Shown: positions 39,401 to 44,967 of the stretch, piece after piece
How positions within the stretch are numbered: position 1 is the first letter of the stretch
Layout: the number at the start of each line of letters is the position of its first letter
Assembly (NCBI RefSeq): GCF_002631205.1
Contig: NZ_PDLO01000002.1
Location: forward strand, 124,001-188,000
Direction: 5' to 3'
Length of the DNA: 64,000 nt
DNA from: Neolewinella marina
Lineage (GTDB): Bacteria > Bacteroidota > Bacteroidia > Chitinophagales > Saprospiraceae
The notes under the pieces: generated by a model
Told to the model about the DNA's origin: nothing
Database searches by the model: none
The model's input: only the letters and a program-made list of their open reading frames with translations
Program-made: the position numbers and the translations under genes

Positions 39401-41667
39401 AGGTCACGGAATCCGCTACCTACTACCTGTACCTGCGCCTCGACGCCCCGGACGGCAACCGGAACTCCCTGTGGGTCCGCGTCGACAATGGGAACTGGAT
39501 GAAGTTCTGGCGGGAAACGAACGGCGACAACCTGCAAACCGCGGGCCTGGAATGGCGCAAGGTGATGGACGACCGCACCCCCGTTTCCTTTGCCCTGGCG
39601 GCGGGTTCCCACACGGTGACCATCGCCAACCGCGAAGCCGGAACCATGGTCGATAAGGTGCAGCTGAGCAACGCCGACCAGGTGCCCATCGCTCTCGGAG
39701 CAACGGCCACCAACTGCGGGCCGGCCAACGAAGCACCCACCGCCGTAGCCGGCGCCTCCCCCACTACGGGAGTAGCCCCCCTGGCGGTCACCCTGGACGC
39801 AACGGCCTCCTCCGATCCCGACGGTAGTATCGTCGACTACGCCTGGTCCTGGACTGGCGGATCGGCCAGCGGCGCTACCGCTACCGCGACCTTCACCGCC
39901 GGAACCTACAACGTAAGCCTGATCGTGACCGACGACCAGGGTGCCGTGGATACCGACGTGGTGGTGATCAGCGTCACGGAAGCCGATACCGATAACGACG
40001 GCGTGGCCGACGGTACGGACAACTGCCCGACGGTCTACAACCCCGACCAGACGTTGCCGGTGTTCTACGCTGACTTTGACGGCGACGGGCTAGGTGACCC
40101 CAACGACCAGGTGGAAGCCTGTACGGCACCGGCCAACTACGTAGCCAACGCCAACGACAACTGCCCGACGGTCCATAACCCCGATGGCAGCCTGCCGGTG
40201 TTCTACGCCGACTTCGACGGCGACGGACTGGGTGACCCCAACGACCAGCTAGAAGCCTGTACGGCACCGGCCAACTACGTAGCCAACGCCGACGACCGTT
40301 GTCCCTCGGTGTACGACCCGAGCAACGCCGACAGTGACGGTGACGGCATCGGTGACGCCTGCGAAACGGCCGTAACGGAGTTTGGCCTGGAAGCCGAGTG
40401 CGGAACGGCCGGCAGCGGCTGGATGCGCCGCAACGGCAATAACTCCTCCAACGGCAGCTACCTGGAATACGCGGGGAATTCCTACCTCTCCGCTCCCCAG
40501 ACCAATGATCCCAGCCAGTACATCACCTACTCGGTGGCCGTGGAGGAGGCCGGCACTTATCGCCTGTTTGCCCGCATCAACGCCCCGAGTCTGTCCAGCA
40601 ATTCCCTGTGGATCCGGGTGGACAACGGCAACTGGATCAAATTCTGGAAGAAAGCCGGTGGCGCTGACCTGCTGACCGATGGCTTCGAATGGCATACGGT
40701 GAATCAGGAAGGCAACGCCCTCTCCTTCGGCCTGACCGCCGGCAACCATACCATCACGGTCATCAACCGCGAGGCAGGGACCGGGCTGGACAAGCTGGTA
40801 CTGGCGAAATCCACCACCGTACCTACGGGTATGGGCGTGGAGGCCACGAACTGCAACAGCGGTATTGCCGATTACGCCTACGAGGCCAATTGCGGCAGCG
40901 GCGGTACGGGCTGGGAATACCGGGACGACGCTACCGCTTCCGGCGGCAGCTACCGGGTATTCACCGGTTCCACCAACCGCAACCAACCGACTTCGACCAG
41001 CACCTATTCGCAGATGGTCTTCACCGTCGACCTGGCTCAGGCGGCTAACTACCACTTGTTCATCCGCATGAACGGACCGGTGGAAGCCAGCAACTCCTTT
41101 TGGGTACGGGTGGACAACGGCAGCTGGATCCAGTTCTGGCAGACCATCGGTGGCGGCCAGCTCATCACCGACGGATTTGAGTGGCGCAAAGTGAACCACA
41201 ATGGTACCGACGTTTCCTTCAACCTGAGCGCCGGCACCCACACCATCACCATAGCGAACCGCGAGGCGGGCACCGGGCTGGACAAGTTGCTGCTTAGCAA
41301 GTTCAGCAATGAACCGGACGGCTTCGGCCCCACCTCCCTGAGTTGCGGAACGGTACAGGCCACCACCGCCCGGACGAATGTCCGCACCACCGCCCCCCTC
41401 ACCCCGACCAGTGAACTGGCGATTGAAGCCTACCCCAACCCCACCCGGGGTACGCTGAACGTCAGTGTATCCGGTGCTGCGCCGGGACGGGTAAGTGTCC
41501 GTATCCTCGGGCCCACCGGACAGGTGGTCCGGTCAGCCGACCGGGACACCGAAACGGGAACGGAGCACCTGGAGTTCCGCGTCGAAGACCTGCCTTCCGG
41601 CATGTACTTCCTGCGGGTGACGGGCGGCGACCGGCAGGTAACCCGCAGCTTCATCAAGGTGGAGTAA
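27454..41667 (+). CDS. Giant secreted T9SS mosaic protein, 4737 aa
   Basis: Largest of four paralogues in a row. Signal peptide 1 to about 22. Then: Ig/BACON-like 27-128; SbsA-type Ig (Big_5) 129-245; six-bladed propeller of the GSDH/sorbosone type about 251-702; HYDIN-like domains about 709-812 and 1009-1119, each followed by an unassigned domain (LQxIxDV start, YQD...RPV end); BACON-like 1314-1405; malectin-like 1409-1580; the unassigned ENLTK domain 1681-2023; cadherin/Ig-like to about 2360; MopE-type metal site about 2369-2437; malectin 2439-2597; PKD; thrombospondin-3 repeats. Six EAEC modules begin near residues 2859, 3271, 3601, 3931, 4310 and 4474. A T9SS type A sorting domain ends it. 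Likely a cell-surface adhesin or polysaccharide-binding protein; catalysis is not shown. Confidence 0.9.
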   Translation: MKAFALAAFGLLLTCLLVSATGAPVDAPTLTFSESSLSFSSDGTAPVGNRTVTLTTSDNAAPLITLSDDPHAGEWLVFPAQTAKGELTIGVKAGLAPGTYQTSLFATANGFDAAELPVTFQVTAATAEQPRVTGVFPPNGLQGVSTNTSISANALYLPNGQNGIFGVDNESITTQTVRLFKLPSGTEVPATVNGTGGGDAINLTPLLPLEPNTSYLFTINGVKDLTGAPFELFYSTFRTDDGGGNGGGNLEDVAFVSAGPVGGSGHFTSLTVGPDGLLYALSLEGVISRWTIEADGTLSNRTDITTLSDNYGSRSAIGFTFAPTATASQLVAYVTHVSGGLTNGPAWDGKISRLSGPDLADEDLIVTNLPRSRRDHLTNSIAFRPGEDRVLYFLQGSNTAGGAPDKSWGNRKERLLSAAALRLDLDKLPESAWPLNAKTTMNAAAINAADVNSPTLGTGQGTYTENGETFPDDGTYNPYYREAPLTLYATGVRNAYDLVWHSNGQLYIPTNGTAGGSNSPASIDGTRRPDGTFYRYADASGAYPVVPEALGNNTQRDWLFRIDPTAGLGYYGHPNPLRGQFVMNRGAVDVDQYPAGVLPDDNYRGAAFDFEFNKSPNGVIEYQSNAENGALRGALIVCRYSGGSDLIVLKPDGPNGDIGTARTGVPGFTGLTDPLDLTEDPATGNLYVSDFGVQGIILLKPSNQATPQPAITLNPEAVLTDAVVGSSASTTVFIANTGNAALENATVTLTGPASSQFALDATSLPSTLAANSTASVEVRFVPTSAGAKFATLTLVGSNTEPVSIPLSGLGKNGTAGDLEPSLQHIFDVYQLPLTVGDQNPATPTIETAAGDYNLRLGDEADVPAFVRATDGPVTVEVLSVFAPQTNDPVLSLGWYETGDAASTTEVLVLGNGITGNGQTLQPKVTGGTSFDPGSLPFGFYTQWPVHGDRTVYSEDSLNTFTGAVPRHVRVYPLPGEENAYLLAFEATTDTYAYQDVVVVARNVEPVPGTTLVAAPGELLFETTVNTEGVQTMTKTVSVTNQGRRPLSIIGVALAGPFADQFSVAGPTAQTLAPAAAQTYTITYAPDLTASDLGHQPASLVITTDVEGEAPLTIGLHGLKKAGYEGNQEPALQSIVDVLGYGIDVGWTTLAHHTLVDPQGDEAIAPIFEAAAPGPVTLRPLARYSPAESLPFGYYTNGGNLALNQLGVLASGLNEAQTLFPSLQSGYTSFVAPAEPFGIFVESKTFNRFNYTEDGLNTEVAHRVRVYPARDRSGTLLPHTYLVCFEDATNGDYQDYVFLLSNARPVELGSQVLRFAEDRIALEAPTGGLSAAYPTQLTASVPLSGQPITLSADQPWVVLPQNPATNTPLSFAVNAIDLQNGHYEATVVARAQGYVPAILQLEVFVKDEVAYAVKVNFQDGSFTPPAGYLADAGAAYGMQGQGLQYGWIDADSRQPASNTGEATGSLRGITNGSPGTEKLMHSFNMFDYTKAATRQHRLWEVAVPNGRYRVETAVGDATKSNSRHSVRAEGVTLIEDHKTTSAELFEVATGIVEVIDGKLTIDDYSINPDGNTKIIYLTATQLSGEWSAPALIANADGPRDASGNLRGAATIELLATAASANAGIQSLTYSVNGAATQPYTQPLSLSVSGSPQTFRITARAVDTRGRATTLDTTFALVPSSGARLRLENLTKIPGTNRSFPADNLLAFHRFKSEKTFNGQRPAFWDNNRLRLHNEGTASLVIQDLGVTDPVRFTVEGAPTAGNPLTIPAGGYTDVTVRFIADEPSGVEKATFYDSLRVVSNADNGGEVSAHFRGAYSEFIEGINELTNQHVFEALWFGTEMGRDEQFEYLVFPSSDRPTPADVTNGVHGDLILSDYFEQADPNKPVRMVHLGAFHGFGGEDSRLLTSSGQTIFSYNHGSYWFQTILPRATNSSTVQAGNATNTINGPFQVSIAGYKSTGGNRSGNYASQILGIRMYAALDHRGEPIPNEYIVLQDYIGNGCAQGGGNCDWQDNVAYLINARPVNQSSVSSLPVFYATANEPEHYEAAPYYNPGYPGNRFRYSATLAGGGALPHWVQIDRRSGRITARPPFSLSGQSVNLTVTGADNNGRNLSANLRIEISTSATPCTVNANADGLPKVIFCQGTSVQLRGDASTGVYRWTGPNGFVSSLQNPVVTTPGTYQLASVTMDGSSCGTAATVTVTEDFTQGPPLAIDAPTTVLGCTVGSIDLVADSESENPTYVWYAGTTRIGTGAALTVTEAGTYTVEATAANGCRTSTTINITEDYSPPSAGNDGSITVCAADAPFSLFDELSAFGGNPQSGGSWTFYGEAMPDTFDPATGYPGTYTYWVGGRAGCPIDEATLSVSVTPATTYFRDADGDGFGDSSLTLQGCVGGKTGYVSNGSDCNDGDASVHPGAGEACDGLDNNCDGQVDEGAACVAQGPVKRINAGGPEVFLNGLRFEADQAYYDGYASGNSQLDIPSLYQTMRTAGSPYYVRYYFPMEAGEYRVRLHFAETYWGAPGGGSGGPGSRVFDVVIEGNRVLNNYDIAAEVGSGQPVVKEFTVNNSDGNFFMYVDARSTSGGVNQPLISGFEVISTANTNTGPNQDPVAVVTAEPGSGTAPHTVRLDGSASSDPDGSISAYEWSWAGGTLSGPSHALQLNQGSHTFSLTVTDDRGAQNSASVTVTVGDPVYDADGDGIADAEDNCPTRYNPDQSLSTYYADADADGLGDPNVSILACVPPTGYVDNALDLCPEVSDPNPADTDNDGLGDACDPDDDNDGVPDTQDCAPLDDRYGSPQVFYADLDGDGFGDPSQATLACVPPQGYVKNRTDNCPATYNPAQTDTDGDGVGDACPNQNQAATSFWLEAECGTVGSVWTIRPDPQASNGRYVDAVGNYNLAAPPADIPSNRIRFSLTNAQAGNYNLFGRVRAANGDGDSFFLRLNGGEWVKWSGGITVDGNFNWNLYRGGTLPLVAGTNTLDIAWREGEAQLDKLHLDLDATLPTNLGETAANCNGAPNVPPTAVAVANPTEGPAPLTVTLDASGSSDSDGQIDTYFWEWPTGYATGRTPTVTFPAGSYPITLTVIDDRGGADSDELAVLSLDAGADTDGDGFADLEDSCPTVYNPDQQLLTYYADFDGDGFGDPANSVQSCEAPDGYVAVAGDNCPTVANPDQADTDNDGLGDACDNDSDNDGVTDANDCAPTDPTIGRGTLYYADQDGDGFGDPNEPIRSCTPVAGYVTNADDNCPYAANPDQADSDNNGVGDVCEGVVYRDDAFWLEAECAVVGSAWTTVSDAAASNGEYVHAPGNSTLATPPADIEDNHLRFLLDNAAEGSYQLFARISAPNPDNDSYWVRVNNGAWFKWSGGITVDGNFNWNKFNGSLSLVDDINLIDIAWREGGAKLDKLYLAIAGTLPTTLGEDASNCGGGGNSDPVAVAKANPTSGPAPLAVSLNGSESIDIDGSIVDYAWAWNGGTASGATPQVSFPTGNYVVTLTVTDDLGAVATDVVSISVYDPNQDADADGVPDATDNCPAVYNPDQQLPTFYADHDGDGYGDPGEWVRSCTPPANFVDNADDNCPYATNPDQADSDNNGVGDVCEGVTYLVNEFWLEGECATVGSSWTVGSDPAASNEEYVHAPGQRSMTNAPADVADNQVRFFLDRAEAGSYHLFARISAANADSDSYWVRLNDGAWIKWSGGIVNNGSYQWNKLNQTLALSEGVNVIDFAWREGDARLDKIHLGLEATPPTGLGTPATNCGQTGNRPPLAVADATPRSGPTPLNVTLDGTGSSDIDGNIASYAWSWEGGSTTGPQPQATFPAGSFEVTLTVTDDLGLSNSDQVTINVYDPSVDTDNDGVPDASDNCPTVANPDQSLPVFYADFDGDGLGDPNDQVEACTAPANYVANADDRCPTVYDPTNADSDGDGIGDPCDGYAGESTDYAFEAECATVGGGWITVSAPEASAGSYAVFQGGNQSTAPVTEDPYQQVSYSLEVTESATYYLYLRLDAPDGNRNSLWVRVDNGNWMKFWRETNGDNLQTAGLEWRKVMDDRTPVSFALAAGSHTVTIANREAGTMVDKVQLSNADQVPIALGATATNCGPANEAPTAVAGASPTTGVAPLAVTLDATASSDPDGSIVDYAWSWTGGSASGATATATFTAGTYNVSLIVTDDQGAVDTDVVVISVTEADTDNDGVADGTDNCPTVYNPDQTLPVFYADFDGDGLGDPNDQVEACTAPANYVANANDNCPTVHNPDGSLPVFYADFDGDGLGDPNDQLEACTAPANYVANADDRCPSVYDPSNADSDGDGIGDACETAVTEFGLEAECGTAGSGWMRRNGNNSSNGSYLEYAGNSYLSAPQTNDPSQYITYSVAVEEAGTYRLFARINAPSLSSNSLWIRVDNGNWIKFWKKAGGADLLTDGFEWHTVNQEGNALSFGLTAGNHTITVINREAGTGLDKLVLAKSTTVPTGMGVEATNCNSGIADYAYEANCGSGGTGWEYRDDATASGGSYRVFTGSTNRNQPTSTSTYSQMVFTVDLAQAANYHLFIRMNGPVEASNSFWVRVDNGSWIQFWQTIGGGQLITDGFEWRKVNHNGTDVSFNLSAGTHTITIANREAGTGLDKLLLSKFSNEPDGFGPTSLSCGTVQATTARTNVRTTAPLTPTSELAIEAYPNPTRGTLNVSVSGAAPGRVSVRILGPTGQVVRSADRDTETGTEHLEFRVEDLPSGMYFLRVTGGDRQVTRSFIKVE
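34560..34766 (+). other. MopE-like metal-binding motif within the giant protein
   Basis: Residues about 2369-2437 have an acidic DADGDGFGD run followed by DGLDNNCDGQVDEG, the putative metal-binding motif. It sits just before the malectin domain. Confidence 0.6.
40018..40293 (+). repeat. Tandem 138-bp repeat (two copies) in the giant gene
   Basis: Copies at 40018-40155 and 40156-40293 encode 46-residue thrombospondin-3-type units (CPTVxNPD ... FYADFDGDGLGDPND ... EACTAPANYVAN). They match at nearly every base, much more closely than other TSP3 units in the protein. A third close relative is at about 39010-39147. Recent duplication is likely. Confidence 0.8.
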
Positions 41668-41693
41668 GGGTCGCTGACCACCGACTATTGTGC

Positions 41694-41721
41694 AAGGCCC
41701 CCGCCGCGGCGGGGGCCTTTT
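41694..41721 (+). terminator. Rho-independent terminator of the giant gene
   Basis: Twelve-bp GC stem (41694-41705 with 41708-41719), two-base loop and a short T run, 27 bases after the stop. Confidence 0.85.
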
Positions 41722-41769
41722 CTATATCCGGAATCCAGAGAATCTGCGGGATAACACCATTTTATCCAG

Positions 41770-41777
41770 TACTTTGG
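41770..41777 (+). promoter_or_regulatory. Candidate -7 element (TACTTTGG)
   Basis: Near match to TAnnTTTG, one T short, between the terminator and the next start codon (36 bases before the ATG). Confidence 0.3.
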
Positions 41778-41813
41778 CCCTCCAGCGGACTAAGCCCCCC
41801 AACACGCTTTTAC

Positions 41814-44573
41814 ATGCACTGGAAGTTTACTGTTTTTTCTTCTCCCCCGAACCGCTGCGTTCAGGCGGTGCTGATGGGTTTATTGCTGCTCCTTACGGCC
41901 ACCCTTGCGGCCGGCAGTGGCGCCACGGCCCGCATCGAAAACCTGACGAAACTGCCCGGTACCAACCGGGGTTTCCCGGCGGAAGATTTCTTCACCTTTC
42001 ACCGCAGCCAGCGACAAACCAACAGCAGGGGAACGGTCCTGTGGTTTGCCAACCGGGCCACGATGCGGATCCACAATGACGGCACCAATCCCCTGGTCAT
42101 CACCCGGCTGACCACCACCAACACCAGCAACTTTACCATCTCCGGCGTCATCATCCCTACGGGCGGGCTGAAGGTGGCCCCGGGGGGTTACGTAGACGCC
42201 ACCGTCAACTTCGTGACCGACGGCGGGGAAGCCCGGCGACTGCTCACTGAGCGGCTGGTCATGGACAGCAACGCGGACAACGCGGCCAGCGTCAAAGCCA
42301 CCTTTCGAGGGGCGTACATGACCTACGTTGAGGGGGGCAGCGAGATCAACGTCCAGCAGGTGTACGAGTCCTTCGGCTTCGGTACGCGGATGGGGGTTGA
42401 CAACAACGGCAACCTGCAAGTACGGCCCGGTTCCGACTTCCCCCAGGAGAAAAACGTCAACTCCGGCAAGGAGGGCGACTTGATCATTCCCGGGCTCTTC
42501 GTCCAGGCCAATCCGGCCAAACCGGTAAGTATGATCCAGATGGCGGCCTTTCACGGACCCGGCTACGCCCCCACGGAGCTCCGCAACGCCGCGGCCTCCC
42601 ACCTGGTGGGCGGGATGAAGTACCTCCACGGCGAGCGCAGCCACCAGACCCTGTTGCCCCGACTTTCGGACACCAGCAACGACCCGGCCGGTGACTACGC
42701 CGCCTCAATCGGGGAACCCTTCCAGATACTGGTGGCGGGCTTTAAAAGCACCGGTGGGGCCTACGACGGATCGCGGCCCGACGAGCTCCTCGGCGTACGC
42801 ATCTACCGGGCAGTGGACGGCAGTGGCCGAACCATTCCCAATGAGTACATCATCGTGCAAGATTACATCGGTACGGGCTGCGGGGCCGGCTCCAGTAACT
42901 GCGACTGGAACGACAACGTGTCCTACATCGCCAACGTACGCCCCCAGGCCGTACCCAGCAGCCTGGAAATCCCGGACCTGATTGTCACCGGGGGCGTCAC
43001 GAAAGTTTATCCGGTGGCCGACTACTTCGACCGTGGGTACCCCGGCAACCGGCTAACGTACTCCGCCCGCCTGGTCGGCGGGGGCAGCCTGCCCAACTGG
43101 ATCACCCTGGATCCGAACAGCGCTACGTTCACCGTGAATGCCCCGGAGAACGCCACAGACCGCAGCTACAGCATCGCGGTAACGGCCACCGACTACAACG
43201 GCCTCAAGACTGTCTCCACGCTGGACCTGCAGGTCATGGCGTCAGAGGGCGATCCAGACCCCGACCCGGAACCCGCGCCCGCGCCTACCCAAGGCGACTT
43301 CTGGCTGGAAGCCGAGTGTGCCCTCGTTGGCGGCCGGTGGACAGAGGAAGCTTCCCCGGCCGCTTCGGGCGGTAAATACGTAGTCTTCCAGGACGGCAAC
43401 TTCTACGGCGCCCCCCCAGCCGACGAGGCCGGCAACCGCGTACGGTTCGTCCTGATGGATGCCATTCCCGGTGACTATCGGCTGTTTGCCCGCATCGACG
43501 CGCCTTCCGGCCTGGACGACAGCTACTGGGTACGCGTAAATAACGGCGGCTGGTACAAGTGGGCCAGCGGGATGCAGCAGGGCGTGGGCTTCGCCTGGAA
43601 CCAACTGCCCGGCGCGCCCCTGAGCTTGCAGGAAGGGACCAACACCGTTGACTTTGCCTTCCGGGAGGACGGAACCCGACTGGACAAGATCTTCCTGACC
43701 TCCGGCGGCACCACCCCCACCGGAACGGGGGCCGCGGCCACCAACTGCGATGCACCCGCGGAGGCCACGGCTTTCTGGCTCGAGGCCGAATGCGGCAGTC
43801 TGGGCAGCGGCTGGCAATCCTTCACCGAACAGAATGCCGCCAACTCCGCGTACGTGGAATTTACCGGCGACCGGCACATTGCCGAGCCGACCACCAACGA
43901 GCCCGCTCAGCAGGTCACCTTCCCGGTCGATCTGGCCAGCGGTGGTGAGTACCACCTCTTCCTGCGCCTCGACGCCCCCGACCCAGGCCGGAATTCCCTC
44001 TGGGTACGCATTGACGATGGCGAGTGGGTCAAGATGTGGGAGGAGATCGGTGGCGCCCAACTGTTGACCTCGGGCTTCGAGTGGCGCAAGGTCAACGACG
44101 ACGGTGCGGACATTTCCTTTACGCTGGCCGCCGGCCCCCACCTGATCCGAATCGCGAACCGCGAGCCCGGGACGCGGCTCGACAAGGTGTACCTATCGCC
44201 CTCCAGCGAACTGCCCACCGGCCTGGGTGCATCGGCTACCAACTGCGGGACCGCCGCGGCGACCCTGCGTCCCGAGCGCACCGAGTTTTCCGCTGTCGCT
44301 CCACAACAGACCCGCATGGATGGCCAACCCGCCCTCTACCCCAACCCCAGCCGGGGAGAGATCAACCTGTCCTGGGAAAGCCCGTTCACCGGTACGGTCG
44401 AAGTACAGGTGTTCGACCTGACCGGCCGGGAAGTGCACCGGACCAGGCTCGAGAAAGCGACTACGTTCATTGAGGCACAATTGGACCTGCCCCACCTGCC
44501 ACAGGGTAGCTACCGCCTGCTGTTGACCGAAGGTGACCACCGTACCATATTGCCCTTTGCCAGGTTGCAATAA
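41814..44573 (+). CDS. T9SS mosaic protein with ENLTK domain and two EAEC modules, 919 aa
   Basis: Second paralogue of the cluster and the simplest one carrying the ENLTK domain. Long signal region 1 to about 37 (VLMGLLLLLTATLAAG). ENLTK domain at about 40-385, beginning RIENLTKLPGTNR and ending in CDWNDNVSYIANVRPQ. A cadherin/Ig-like segment follows (about 386-480). EAEC module type I begins at residue 496 (FWLEAECALVGGRW) and type II at 654; each closes with an NC. A T9SS type A sorting domain (YPNPSRG ... FARLQ) ends it. The start is ATG 41814; a longer frame upstream would read through the terminator. Role inferred as surface binding; no catalytic residue is recognised. Confidence 0.88.
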   Translation: MHWKFTVFSSPPNRCVQAVLMGLLLLLTATLAAGSGATARIENLTKLPGTNRGFPAEDFFTFHRSQRQTNSRGTVLWFANRATMRIHNDGTNPLVITRLTTTNTSNFTISGVIIPTGGLKVAPGGYVDATVNFVTDGGEARRLLTERLVMDSNADNAASVKATFRGAYMTYVEGGSEINVQQVYESFGFGTRMGVDNNGNLQVRPGSDFPQEKNVNSGKEGDLIIPGLFVQANPAKPVSMIQMAAFHGPGYAPTELRNAAASHLVGGMKYLHGERSHQTLLPRLSDTSNDPAGDYAASIGEPFQILVAGFKSTGGAYDGSRPDELLGVRIYRAVDGSGRTIPNEYIIVQDYIGTGCGAGSSNCDWNDNVSYIANVRPQAVPSSLEIPDLIVTGGVTKVYPVADYFDRGYPGNRLTYSARLVGGGSLPNWITLDPNSATFTVNAPENATDRSYSIAVTATDYNGLKTVSTLDLQVMASEGDPDPDPEPAPAPTQGDFWLEAECALVGGRWTEEASPAASGGKYVVFQDGNFYGAPPADEAGNRVRFVLMDAIPGDYRLFARIDAPSGLDDSYWVRVNNGGWYKWASGMQQGVGFAWNQLPGAPLSLQEGTNTVDFAFREDGTRLDKIFLTSGGTTPTGTGAAATNCDAPAEATAFWLEAECGSLGSGWQSFTEQNAANSAYVEFTGDRHIAEPTTNEPAQQVTFPVDLASGGEYHLFLRLDAPDPGRNSLWVRIDDGEWVKMWEEIGGAQLLTSGFEWRKVNDDGADISFTLAAGPHLIRIANREPGTRLDKVYLSPSSELPTGLGASATNCGTAAATLRPERTEFSAVAPQQTRMDGQPALYPNPSRGEINLSWESPFTGTVEVQVFDLTGREVHRTRLEKATTFIEAQLDLPHLPQGSYRLLLTEGDHRTILPFARLQ

Positions 44574-44600
44574 CGTTGAATTACCGGGTATATCAATCGG

Positions 44601-44634
44601 AGGGGCCGCGTCGAATGACGCGGCCCCTTTTTTT
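44601..44634 (+). terminator. Rho-independent terminator of the 919-aa protein gene
   Basis: Twelve-bp stem (44601-44612 with 44617-44628), GAAT loop and seven T. Confidence 0.92.
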
Positions 44635-44967
44635 GTGCTTTACAATCACACGCATAACGTCCGACCTACTCTACAGCCTTTTGTTCAATACAAAACATAA
44701 AATCGATTCCTATAAAGCAAATATTATTAAAAATTAAGACATATATACATATTATTATTTTTCGAGGCATTCATAAAAGTGCATTTTTTTCAAATTAATC
44801 CGGTAACTTATAGTAAGCCGACTCGATAAACAGTCGACAACCACCTTATCGTCTCCGGTGGGGCCCGATCTCCCGGTATTCTGGTTCCGCTCCGGCGCAC
44901 GGCGCTTCATCCTTACCCTGTACCGGGAGGCGTGAGCCTTACTCTCCTTGACGCTAGAACAACACCG
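44635..44967 (+). other. AT-rich intergenic region before the 2689-aa gene
   Basis: Non-coding as far as I can see. The stretch 44701-44760 has only 9 G or C in 60 bases, in a genome that is otherwise strongly GC-rich. A 6-bp inverted repeat lies at 44679-44684 and 44690-44695. No exact TAnnTTTG was found, so the promoter is not placed. It could be a site for an AT-preferring DNA-bending or silencing protein. Confidence 0.5.

Noticed and set aside
27205-39612. Several long antisense frames inside the giant gene
   Set aside because: All show the Gly/Arg/Val bias of GC-rich shadows and lack start signals or motifs.
35520-41350. Repeated blocks that could suggest a CRISPR array
   Set aside because: The repeats are in frame, encode TSP3 and EAEC units, and are too long and imperfect for CRISPR repeats.
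41688-41813. Longer start for the 919-aa T9SS protein
   Set aside because: The upstream frame reads through the terminator of the preceding gene and would hide the signal peptide.
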